Assembly (NCBI RefSeq): GCF_905171765.1
Contig: NC_053392.1
Location: forward strand, 502,120,556-502,184,555
Length of the DNA stretch: 64,000 nucleotides
Direction of reading: 5' to 3'
Source: Bufo bufo
Lineage: Eukaryota > Chordata > Amphibia > Anura > Bufonidae
Below, one piece after another: positions 55,001 through 64,000 of this stretch (its first letter is position 1; the number at the start of each line of letters is the position of its first letter). Under the pieces are notes generated by a model. The model saw only the letters and a program-made list of their open reading frames with translations, had not been told where the DNA came from and did no database searches. Position numbers and translations under genes: made by a program.

Positions 55001-56600
55001 TAGTGGTGTTCCCATTAACCTACTGTTCAGGGAATTACAATATACTTAAAATAACCTTACACTGCACAGGGATCACAGCAGTACCATGATTCTAAAATAT
55101 AATTTTTAATGTTAGCGTATAAAAAAGTCAAAACACCCTTATAATTATTAAATAATAAGAAAAATATATGAGGAAAATAGAAAAAATAATAGTAAAATCT
55201 AGGGTCAGATAGAGGTCCCTAATGCAAGATATCTGCAGTTTGGTTAGTTGGTGTTAATGGGGCCTAATGGGAAGATGTCCCTAGTTCTAACCCTAATATT
55301 AGAGCCCTGCCTAGATACGGAATGGCCGCCCCGATAGGGGCGATCCCGTTTCTCGTGCCTCCTGGTGTCCCTGGTTAACCCCTATCAAGGAGTGGATACC
55401 TATTGGGGGGGGGGGGGACCCTATAGGAATGCCAGGGCTAATCTACACAATCGAAAAAAAATATAAATAAGTGATTATAGTGATTACCCATAGTGGATTA
55501 GCAGACAACACCATACTAATAAATGTGAGATACAAAGAAAGAAGTCAATTGTCCAATAACGTCCCTACGCGTTTCGCCTGGTTAGTGTCAGGCTCATCAG
55601 GGGACATACATGACAAAGGAGTGCCTATCACCAAAGATAATCACCTAAGTAATACGAATATTTCTATAAACATCTAGATTGAATTAGATAGTATGTTTCT
55701 CTCTTTTATGATAGTTGGAGAGATATGGGCACATATGCTAAAGATAGGCCAATAGTGCACAATGCTAGTCAATCACTTGATGAGAAAATCAACATAGTTA
55801 CTGTACCGGAGAACATAGAATAGATATAGAATGATCCATGATAACCCAGAACCATTCATGTGTCTCGTACAATAAATACCGTCCCGTCTTAGATATACCA
55901 ATTCATATATTTTAGGTATATCACCAACAATTGAAAAGACAGTCAGATTCTGCCTAATAGGTGTATAACAGACCACAGATAAAGCCAATGGAGTATGCCA
56001 GATGTAAGATACCACCCACAAATGGTGTGGGTGGTTTAGTAATTATTTTCAATAGCCCATGTGCATTCACATCAATCACATATAGCAACCATAATCAGTA
56101 TTGACTAATGAGAGATAGTTTTAGGGCGATACTTGCGTGCCCGTCCATGGCTAGTTGGATGGCCCAGTGGTGGTGTCACAGGAATGGAGATGCCAATATC
56201 GATTGCGGCATCACGAGGACCAGAATCTGAATTATGTCCGGCAGGTAGGCAGCACGATCTTACTGGCGTTACTGCCTTTTAAAGTATTGCTACTTCCGGG
56301 TAAGAAGTCACGTGAGAAAACCACCTGATATGAATGCCCGAATGGCGTCTGACGTCAGACGCCGGAAACGTAAACACGTGACCCGCTGGTAATGATGATA
56401 CATATCGCGTCTGGCGTCAGACGTCCCCACATGATAGCTATGCCGGTCAGATGATTCTCAATCCCGGCCGGTCACATGATCGCAATATAGATCTGATTGC
56501 ATAGCGTATCCCAACAAGAATAGGGGAAAACAGAGCCGGAGAAGAATAATAAGATTAGCTAGTAGGTAATGTTTATGCATATCCCACTAGGTTATATCTA
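55001..56600 (-). mobile_element. PLE4 3' non-coding region, distal part
   Basis: The 3' region of the minus-strand PLE4, separated from its coding part by Tc1 copy 3. It carries the hammerhead at 55561-55605. CpG-rich blocks with repeated GGCGTCTGACGTCAGACG lie at 56345-56430. The exact 3' end is unclear because a Tc1/mariner copy abuts at 55000. Confidence 0.72.
55561..55605 (-). ncRNA. Hammerhead ribozyme of PLE4, fully paired
   Basis: Minus strand, 45 nt, 5' to 3': stem I GTCCC (55605-55601), core CTGATGA (55600-55594), stem II GCCTG/CAGGC (55593-55589 with 55580-55576) around an 8-nt loop, GAAA (55575-55572), CGCGTA with a minimal stem III, then GGGAC (55565-55561) closing stem I over 5 bp. 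All conserved core positions are intact; the cleavage triplet is GTA, which hammerheads tolerate. This is the cleanest ribozyme in the window. Confidence 0.87.
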
Positions 56601-58220
56601 CAGTTGCGAGAAAAAGTATGTGAACCCTTTGGAATGATATGGATTTCTGCACAAATTGGTCATAAAATGTGATCTGATCTTCATCTAAGTCACAACAATA
56701 GACAATCACAGTCTGCTTAAACTAATAACACACAAAGAATTAAATGTTACCATGTTTTTATTGAACACACCATGTAAACATTCACACTGCAGGTGGAAAA
56801 AGTATGTGAACCCCTAGACTAATGACATCTCCAAGAGCTAATTGGAGTGAAGTGTCAGCCAACTGGAGTCCAATCAATGATATGAGATTGGAGGTGTTGG
56901 TTACAGCTGCCCTGCCCTATAAAAAACACACACCAGTTCTGGGTTTGCTTTTTACAAGAAGCATTGCCTGATGTGAATGATGCCTCGCACAAAAGAGCTC
57001 TCAGAAGACGTACGATTAAGAATTGTTGACTTGCATAAAGCTGGAAAGGGTTATAAAAGTATCTCCAAAAGCCTTGCTGTTCATCAGTCCACGGTAAGAC
57101 AAATTGTCTATAAATGGAGAAAGTTCAGCACTACTGCTACTCTCTCTAGGAGTCGCCGTCCTGTAAAGATGACTGCAAGAGCACAGCGCAGACTGCTCAA
57201 TGAGGTGAAGAAGAATCCTAGAGTGGCAACAAAAGACTTACAAAAGTCTCTGGCATATGCTAACATCCCTGTTAGCGAATCTACGATACGTAAAACACTA
57301 AACAAGAATGGATTTCACAGGAGGATACCCCAGAGGAAGCACTGCTGTCCAAAAACAACATTGCTGCACATTTACAGTTTGCACAAGAGCACCTGGATGT
57401 TCCACAGCAGTACTGGCAAAATATTCTGTGGACAGATGAAACCAAAGTTGAGCTGTTTGGAAGAAACACACAACACTATGTATGGAGGAAAAGAGGCACA
57501 GCACACCAACATCAAAACCACATCCCAACTGTGAAGTATGGTGGTGGAGGCATCATGGTTTGGGGCTGCTTTGCTGCGTCAGGGCCTGGACAGATTGCTA
57601 TCATCGAAGGAAAAATGAATTCCCAAGTTTATCAAGACATTTTGCAGGAGAACTTAAGGCCATCTGTCAACCAGCTGAAGCTCAACAGAAGATGGGTGTT
57701 TCAACCCGGCAACGACCCAAAGCATAGAAGTAAATCAACAACAGAATGGCTTAAACAGAAGAAAATACACCTTCTGGAATGGCCCAGTCAGAGTCCTGAC
57801 CTCAACCTGATTGAGATGCTGTGGCATGACCTCAAGAAAGCGATTCACACCAGACATCCCAAGAATATTGCTGAACAGAAACAGTTCTGTAAAGAGGAAT
57901 AGTCAAGAATTACTCCTGACCGTTGTGCACGTCTGATCTGCAACTACAGGAAACGTTTGGTTGAAGTTATTGCTGCCAAAGGAGGTTCAACCAGTTATTA
58001 AATCCAAGGGTTCACATACTTTTTCCACCTGCACTGTGAATGTTTACATGGTTTGTTCAATAAAAACATGGTAACATTTAATTCTTTGTGTGTTATTAGT
58101 TTAAGCATACTGTGATTGTCTATTGTTGTGACTAAGATGAAGATCAGATCACATTTTATGACCAATTTGTGCAGAAATCCATATCATTCCAAAGGGTTCA
58201 CATACTTTTTCTTGCAACTG
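56601..58220 (+). mobile_element. Tc1-like transposon copy 3, full length, inside PLE4
   Basis: A 1620-bp element flanked by TA (56599-56600 and 58221-58222) with CAGTTGCGAGAAAAAG and CTTTTTCTTGCAACTG termini and inner repeats near 56790 and 58008. Same family as copies 1 and 2. Confidence 0.95.
56977..58001 (+). pseudogene. Tc1-type transposase, frameshifted (copy 3)
   Basis: Best preserved of the three DD34E copies. The N-terminal frame (56977-57534) keeps the helix-turn-helix and the linker [16 protein letters not shown] single-base change near 57345 shifts the frame, so WTDETKVELFG (first Asp) is read only in another frame. 57531-57902 has the second Asp changed in context (QPGNDPKH instead of QQDNDPKH, Asp to Gly) and the Glu in [14 protein letters not shown] at 57901-57903 replaces the TGG of copy 2. 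The original stop would be at 57999-58001. Confidence 0.92.
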
Positions 58221-58464
58221 TATGGCCACATATATAGAATATTATAAAGAAAAACCTATTAAGATTGTTGAATACATATCTGTTCAGGTCTGCCAAATTA
58301 ATAAATTGATATGTCGGTGCCCAATAAATAAATAACTTAAGTTATATAAGGGTGATTGGCAAATATACAATTGGGGTCCATTATAGAAACAACTACCCCC
58401 AATATTGATAAACATAATGATATAAGGGATATGATGATCCTCAAAAATAAATAAATAGGACTTC

Positions 58465-59520
58465 TTAAATAAAGCACGCAAAATCTATGGATTCATTTAG
58501 ACCCACTGGTGTGACAGTGTCCAATCTAAAAATCCACCTAGATTCCTTTTGTTTCAATAATTTGTCTACGTCCCCGCCCCTTTTGGACATTTTAATTACC
58601 TCAATCATTGAAAAGTGTATGGTTTTAACAGATCCAGCATGTTTATTCCATATATGTCTTGAAATTGGTTTATCGCGTTTGTTGCGAATATCACCAATAT
58701 GTTCAAGGATCCGTTTCTTGAAGGTCCTCTTGGTCTTGCCAATATATTTCGGTCCACAGTCACATTGAGCCATATATACCACCCCAGAGATGTTACAGTT
58801 AGCAAAATTACGGGTATGGTAGATGTGATCTCCCTGGCTGTTAGAGAAGGTTTTACCTAAAGATATAAATATGCAGGCTTTGCATTTGCCGCACTTGAAT
58901 GTACCCACCTGTCTATTAGACAGCCATGTATTTTTTTCTGGAGGCTCAAAGTGACTGTGGACTAATGTGTCACCAACATTGCGCCCACGTCTAAAGGTTA
59001 TGGCCGGATTTTCGGACAATACCTGAGTAAGATCAGGATCGGTTTTTAATAGGGACCAATAGCGATTTAAAATGTCTCGAACCTGTTGGGACTCTGAATC
59101 ATAAGTGCCAACAATTCTAATTGGTTCTTGATCAATTGTTTTCTTGATTTGCGGACGTAATAAGGTCATACGATCCCTCGACTTTGCCCAGTCCCAAGCT
59201 TTATAGAGGCAAGGATTAGGATAGCCCCTCTGTTTAAACCGTTCAAAAAGCTTGGATGCTTCATGATTAAAATTTTTCTTATCAGAACAGTTTCTACGGA
59301 CTCTTAAGAACTGGCCCTTTGGGATGCCCCTTTTAAGGGGGATGGGATGAAAACTCTCCCAACGCAAAAGACTATTTGTCGAAGTCTTTTTTCTAAAAAG
59401 GGTCGTCCTGATGTAGTTCTGTTCGTCTCTTTCTAGACACACATCAAGAAAATTGATCGTATTACGGTGTATTTCAAAAGTGAAGAATAGGCCAATATGA
59501 TTCGAGTTAATGAAATTCAC
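58465..59520 (-). CDS. PLE4 polyprotein, C-terminal part: RT thumb and GIY-YIG endonuclease
   Basis: A 351-aa open frame. Residues 1-100 are late RT (HIGLFFTFEIHRNTINFLDV, then PKGQFLRVRRNCSDK and RFKQRGYPNPCLYKAW). The linker has CGKCKACIFISLG near 215-227. The GIY-YIG domain begins GVVYMAQCDCGPKYIGKTKR (near 258-277) with Arg/Glu in FKKRILEH. It ends DTVTPVGLNES. The frame is broken only at its upstream side: 59525-59700 continues in another frame. Stop at 58465-58467. Confidence 0.9.
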   Translation of the reverse strand: MNFINSNHIGLFFTFEIHRNTINFLDVCLERDEQNYIRTTLFRKKTSTNSLLRWESFHPIPLKRGIPKGQFLRVRRNCSDKKNFNHEASKLFERFKQRGYPNPCLYKAWDWAKSRDRMTLLRPQIKKTIDQEPIRIVGTYDSESQQVRDILNRYWSLLKTDPDLTQVLSENPAITFRRGRNVGDTLVHSHFEPPEKNTWLSNRQVGTFKCGKCKACIFISLGKTFSNSQGDHIYHTRNFANCNISGVVYMAQCDCGPKYIGKTKRTFKKRILEHIGDIRNKRDKPISRHIWNKHAGSVKTIHFSMIEVIKMSKRGGDVDKLLKQKESRWIFRLDTVTPVGLNESIDFACFI

Positions 59521-59720
59521 TGACTGTCCCAGACCATAGAAGAAAAATATTGTCTATGAATCTGGACCAGAGTGTGATATACCTGGTCCAAGATATCATA
59601 GATTCACAGAATATGACTGTGTCCTCCCACCAGCCCAGGAGTAAGTTGGCATACGTGGGTGCACAGGGGCACAGGGAAAAAGAAACCTCTCTTCCTTGTT
59701 TGATGGGGGTCCCAGAGTTC
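59521..59720 (-). pseudogene. PLE4 reverse transcriptase catalytic segment, frameshifted
   Basis: On the minus strand the hallmark TYANLLLGWWED (near 59640-59675) and RFIDNIFLLWSGTVSEF (59530-59580) can be read. GWWE-type residues after YANL are typical for Penelope-like RTs. The catalytic YIDD box reads FIDN here, so even without the frameshift at about 59525 the enzyme would be impaired. Confidence 0.82.
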
Positions 59721-59760
59721 AGAACACTCGGACCATAATGTTACGGCGTATCCTGGTAGC

Positions 59761-60657
59761 ATGCAATGCCATTAAAACATAAGAATTCCTCTATAAACTA
59801 GCTTTTGCTAGCATGGTGGTCTCTATTATTGGCTTTAGTTGCATGACTCTTAAAACCTATTTGGCTTTTTGGTTTCCAGAGATGGATTTGTGTATATTAT
59901 ATCCTCTGTTACATAGGTATTGCCTTAAAGTAATTAAATGACTGCACCACTCAGAATTATTGCTCTTTTTTGCTTTATATGCTCCTTCTCCCAATGTTTT
60001 ATAGTGTCATGGCCAATTAAAATACAACCTTAGAGTGGTTAATGAGTTGATTCTTGGTAAAAGCCGGTTACATAAAACCAACAGCACCCTTGCTGAAAAT
60101 GCAATTATGTAAATTTCCTTCCAGCATTATTTTCTTCCTTATTATGCTGTAAATGATACCATAACAATAAAATAAACTGTGAACGTGATATTCCTTTAAA
60201 GTCTTTGCCTTAAACTATTTTCAGAAAAACCATCATCTGTGAGATAATCACTGAGTACCTCGTAGAATTACATTTCAATCCTAAGTGATTGCTCGAACAC
60301 AAGCTTTTCTGTTCTTTACTGGATAGTAAAAACTTTAATCGCCGGACATTTTTATTGTCATAATTAAGACCTGTATATTATTTGCGCTGCAAAATAGTTG
60401 TATGCTTTTATCCTGGTGGCATTAGCTAACTCAGTGGCTGTTTGTAATGTAACACAATTTTATGCTTTCTTGGTATATCAAGGAAATTTTGAAGTCTTGT
60501 GTTCAACATATATAAAAGAAAATGGTGGTAAGTATTGCCATTTTCACACTGGCCATGGGGCCTTATCAACAGGCTAATGCATCCTCTTTTGTAGAGGTAA
60601 ATCCTCATGCACAGAACCATGTTTTAAAAAGGATAGCACACTGATCTATAAATATTA
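59761..60657. other. No recognisable feature
   Basis: About 900 bases of AT-rich sequence without a gene, terminus or array that I can identify. Confidence 0.45.
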
Positions 60658-60880
60658 ATGGGGCCATGCACACATCTGTTTCTTTACAGGACTATCCATT
60701 CTTCAAGCATTCGTTTTTTGGCGTACTGAAGGACACTGACATGTTCTATCTTTTGCGGTATCTTGCAGATTGTGGACTCATTCAAGTCAACCGCCTTTTG
60801 CGGTCCACAATATGGGCATGGTCTTAGTCTTAGATATATTTTTATAACTTGTCTATTATATTTTTTGTGTAGCGTGTGGG
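60658..60880. repeat. Dispersed repeat, copy 2 (pair with 53153)
   Basis: Matches 53153-53400 with substitutions and small indels; the two lie in unrelated flanks, so this is an interspersed repeat of unknown class. Confidence 0.8.
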
Positions 60881-61804
60881 TGCTTGCATCTTTTTCTATT
60901 CCACTGTCTGTCACTATCTTCTATCTACTATTACCATTTACAGATGTATTCAAAACCTTCAGGTTTTTGACCCCTGGTGGAGGTAAGAAATGGGGGAATT
61001 ACTATTGTTTTAAACAGATATGCTCATGTAGTTGCTGACCTCATGTACATCTTCCTGATTTTTTTTTTATTTGGACTCTTGACCTGTCTTCACCATGTTT
61101 GTTTCCATTCGATATGCAGCTTTTCCTGTTGCCCTATCCAGCCAATCCCGACCCAACCACTCCTTTCTCTGCCACGCCTCCAGCACCGCCCTTAACAACA
61201 TCTAGCTAGTTTATAGCTCCTCCCAACCAGCTAGTTACATAGAAACCCCCCCTTATCACTGACCCTGTTGCTGTTTTGACACACCCATGGACATATCATC
61301 ACATAAAATAAGAGAGAGCTGCATGGAGATGGAAATACATTACAAAATTACAGCTACCTTCATAAATAATTATGTAAAAGGATGCTGATACAAAGCCCCT
61401 TTAAGGTTTATTTTTATACAGTTGAAACTGTAAATAATATTACATTTTACCATAATACAGTATGTTTTCATAGATATTACACTCCTGTACAACTCTTGTA
61501 GCCATGTCAAAGAGTGAGAATCAGTTTTCACTACCAAAGAAATGAAGCCTGCTAACTTATGAAACACTTTGTGAAATGCTCAAATTTAAACACTGCAATG
61601 ACATTTGATCAAACAGCAGATACCTTTCAAGATCTTAGTAATACAGTGTAGTATCTAAAACATGTTGCCATAGAAACAAAACCATAAAGCCAAACTAGTA
61701 TCTAGTCAAAAACAGGATGACCTCATGCATATAATCACTCTGACTTTGGTTATAAACATCCAAACACCTGCAAAAAGTTCTCACAGTCTCTTTTGTCATA
61801 AATT
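60881..61804. other. No recognisable feature
   Basis: About 920 bases. The stretch at 61130-61250 is C-rich and the rest AT-rich; no family is recognised. Confidence 0.45.
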
Positions 61805-62267
61805 CTAACACATTAACATCATTTGTTAGGTTGAAAAAAGGAACCCATCCACTCAATTCAGCCTATTATACAGGAAAGTAAATCCAGAGGAAGACAAAAA
61901 ACCCAAGGGGATATAAGCCAATTTTTATCCTCTAAAGGAAAAAAATTCCTATCCGACTCCAAACTGGAAATCAGAAATACTCCCTGGATCAACGACCCTT
62001 CTCTAGACATCTAGTGACTGTAACATTTAATATTATGATACTTAAGATATACATCCAGGCCCCTCTTGACCTATTTTAGTGAATTCACTATCACCACCTC
62101 CTCAGGCAGAGAGTTCCATAGTCGCAATGCTCTTACAGTAAAGAATCCTCTTCTATGTTGGTGTAGAAGCCTTCTTTCCTCTAGATGAAGAGGATGTCTC
62201 TTTGTCACAGTCCTGGGTAGAAATAGATCATAGAGAGATCTCTGTTTTGACCTCTAATATTTGTGTA
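61805..62267 (-). mobile_element. LINE 3' end (CR1/L2-type), distal part
   Basis: Minus-strand translation gives HLEERRLLHQHRRGFF followed by TVRALRLWNSLPEEVV and a stop near 62085. FTVRxxRLWNSLPEEV is the typical C-terminus of CR1/L2-class non-LTR retrotransposon ORF2. The remaining 270 bases to the left are 3' UTR. The ORF is old and broken upstream. Confidence 0.78.
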
Positions 62268-62674
62268 CAGGGTGGGGCAAAAGTCACGGTACAACCTTTT
62301 AGTTCAGAAACGAAAGGGAAAATTTAATATCAGAATACCACAGCTAGTGATGGGTTATGGATCCTATGGTGGTAAGCTATGTCCAGAACATGGTTGCCAT
62401 CTTGAAAGCCGCCATATTGGATCAAGGGCAAATTTTTCAAATGGGAAGGAGTCATGTAGCATATCAAAGTAGTTTCTCAGAAATCGATTGCTACAATTAA
62501 TTGCAATATATCTTGTGGTCAAAAGTTATCAACACAGAAATTTCAAAAGTTTGAAGTTCTGTGTTCAGCATCAGGGACAACACATTGAACATGTCAAATA
62601 GCTGTGTATCACAGGGAACGTTCCTGGTTTTTGCTGCAACTTTCTGTGTTGATAACTTTTGATAACTGTGTTGA
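62268..62674. mobile_element. TA-flanked insert in the LINE
   Basis: TA at 62266-62267 and 62675-62676. The left end CAGGGTGGGGCAAAAG resembles mariner termini. The right end does not mirror it; instead an internal palindrome (AAAAGTTATCAACACAGAAA near 62521 and its complement near 62645) occupies the right part. It has no transposase. LINE sequence reads across the site (TTTGTGTA then CATAGTTATAAGG). Confidence 0.55.
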
Positions 62675-62676
62675 TA

Positions 62677-62940
62677 CATAGTTATAAGGTCTCCTTTCAG
62701 CCATGTTTATTATAAACGTAATCCTGGTAATATTTCTTGGTACTGTAGTCCACCTTTTCCATTTTTTACATTAGTTACTTGCCTTTGAACCTACTCAAGT
62801 TCTCATGTATGGTGCCCAAAATTATACAAAATTCTCCATGTGTGGTATGACTATTGATTTGTAGAATGGTAGAACTATGCTCTGTATTTTTTATTATTTT
62901 TGTTAAATAACCTTATACCTCCTACTCAACCAGCAAAATC
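62677..62940 (-). mobile_element. LINE (CR1/L2-type), proximal part
   Basis: Continuation of the LINE upstream of the TA insert, recognised by GCCCAAAATTATACAAAATT and CATGTGTGGTATGACTATTG blocks (plus strand), common in antisense LINE copies of frogs and fish. Confidence 0.65.
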
Positions 62941-63155
62941 CACTCCCCCTACTCTTCTCCACCTTGACCTCTACATTGTTATTTTAAAGGCAGTTGTGAC
63001 CTATTCCTGCCAGGCATTAAAAAAGTACATATTTTTTAATAGGTCTTTGTAAGCAATGACTGATAGGAGGATGAACTGGCTGCTCAAATAAAGTTCCCTG
63101 GCACACGAGGGCATATCATGGTGGCAGTGAGTATATAAAGTATTCATGGAAGTAC

Positions 63156-63806
63156 TGTCACAAGGGTATCGAGAACCACGCCTGACTCCGTTATACCCGG
63201 GGTCAGGAAGTCGCAGCGGTTGGCTGCACGCTCTATTTAAGATAGGGCTGTTTTCCTTATGGTAGCTTTCTGGGTTTGCTTTGCAAACCCTTTTGGCTCA
63301 CTCAGGGATCCGTAGCTCCTTCTCCTCAGCTGTTCCTTGTCCAGCACTCCCAACCTCCTTATATTCCTCTCTCACACATCTCTGGTTGCCAGATATAGAG
63401 CTTCCTGCCTGGACATCTATTCTGACCTTCTGGAGCTGTGTTGCTGCGTTCTCTGGTAGTTGGTCCAGAACGCTACCCTCCGGATCCCTGTTGGACCTTT
63501 GTGGTCTATTGTGATCGCCCACCTGGGTGTATGTGTTTGTCGGTTTTGTCTGTCCTCTCCCTGGTGTTTCCCTCTTAGTGATAGTGATGCGGACTAGCGA
63601 TCCCACCGGCCCGTTCACTATCTAGGGCTCATTTTAGGGAAAGCCAGGGTTTAGGCACGTGATCGCCGCACGGGTGAGGAACCCGTCTAGGGACGTCAGG
63701 GCAGTCAGGTGCCAGCTGCAAGGTGAGTTAGGGGTCACCACCTTTCCCTCTCCCTTGGGCAGGGCTTTCCCTTTTATCCTCCCTGTGCGTGACGTCGGTC
63801 ATTACA
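63156..63806 (+). mobile_element. Solo LTR, 651 bp, with 5-bp target duplication
   Basis: It begins TGTCACAAGG and ends GGTCATTACA (TG...CA), flanked by AGTAC at 63151-63155 and 63807-63811. A 5-bp duplication is usual for Ty3/gypsy and retroviral LTRs. No internal region remains, so it is the product of LTR-LTR recombination. Orientation is assigned from TG/CA and similarity to frog LTRs only, so strand is uncertain. No coding sequence. Confidence 0.85.
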
Positions 63807-63811
63807 AGTAC

Positions 63812-64000
63812 TGTGGAAGGAGAAGAGCTGCTTATCTTTAATTAGTGAAAAGAGGGCAATGCTATGACCATTAGGGGTAGGGGGTTATTGTAACTATTGG
63901 GTGAAAGGTACTAATGTGCCTAGGGCAGCATGAAATCTAAATTCAGGTAGGGCCCTGTTAGTGATCTATAATTATTCTAAAAACCGAATTTTAAAAAGTC
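63812..64000. other. No recognisable feature
   Basis: The last 190 bases show nothing identifiable. Confidence 0.5.

Larger units (their letters stand above)
58223..59760 (-). mobile_element. PLE4, coding part
   Basis: Minus-strand Penelope-like element from RT motifs near 59700 to the stop at 58465, continuing into its 3' region. No head-to-head arm is visible on the right side, unlike PLE1, PLE2 and PLE3. The 5' side is truncated at about 59760. Confidence 0.85.

Noticed and set aside
63281..63618. Overlapping open frames inside the LTR as genes.
   Set aside because: They lie within a solo LTR on both strands and have no retroviral or host similarity.

Overview
The window is eukaryotic, repeat-dense DNA, most likely from an anuran amphibian with a large genome. 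The basis is the mix of elements, not a species match: several Penelope-like retroelements (PLEs) with GIY-YIG endonuclease and hammerhead ribozymes, three or more large BED-finger hAT transposons, two Tc1/mariner families, TTAA-flanked elements, hAT MITEs with termini like TAGAGATGAGCGAA, a solo LTR and a CR1/L2-type LINE 3' end. I see no bacterial organisation and no intact host gene. Host-derived sequence is present only as fragments: a CENPL-like retropseudogene, two STK31-like kinase fragments and two 18S rRNA fragments.

Layout. 1-1412: unrecognised DNA holding a 512-bp hAT MITE. 1413-8193: a PLE inverted dimer in a GATA tract, with two Tc1 copies and a 3-kb TTAA element nested in it. 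8904-23095: hAT-A (minus), whose 5' side is a ~93-bp tandem array split by PLE2, itself split by PLE1, a 5.6-kb palindromic dimer with a 17-bp target duplication and two identical hammerheads. 22797-24352: a hAT-C-like fragment, a Tc1 3' end, another array and a hAT terminus. 25883-26560: a foldback hAT MITE and a Tc1 relic. 26920-35186: candidate hAT-D composite (arrays, TTAA element, STK31-like fragments, hAT transposase, CENPL-like retropseudogene). 37285-49662: hAT-B (minus) with duplicated 18S fragments on its 3' side and a ~100-bp array on its 5' side, interrupted by a Tc1-like element with an intact 338-aa transposase, PLE5 and a second TTAA element. 49715-53146: hAT-C (minus) between a 51-bp and a ~85-bp array. 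53436-54998: second intact Tc1-like copy. 55001-59760: PLE4 (minus) with a fully paired hammerhead, interrupted by a third Tc1 copy. 61805-63806: LINE 3' end split by a TA-flanked insert, then a solo LTR.

How the parts relate. Elements sit inside elements, so relative ages can be read: arrays are older than PLE2, PLE2 than PLE1; hAT-D arrays are older than their TTAA element; PLE4 is older than its Tc1 copy. The two intact 338-aa transposases (DD37E spacing, 4 residue differences) look youngest. The recurring plan of a large hAT element with tandem arrays on both sides of the transposase, in which host fragments accumulate, is the most distinctive organisation here. All identifications are by eye; no database or structure program was run.
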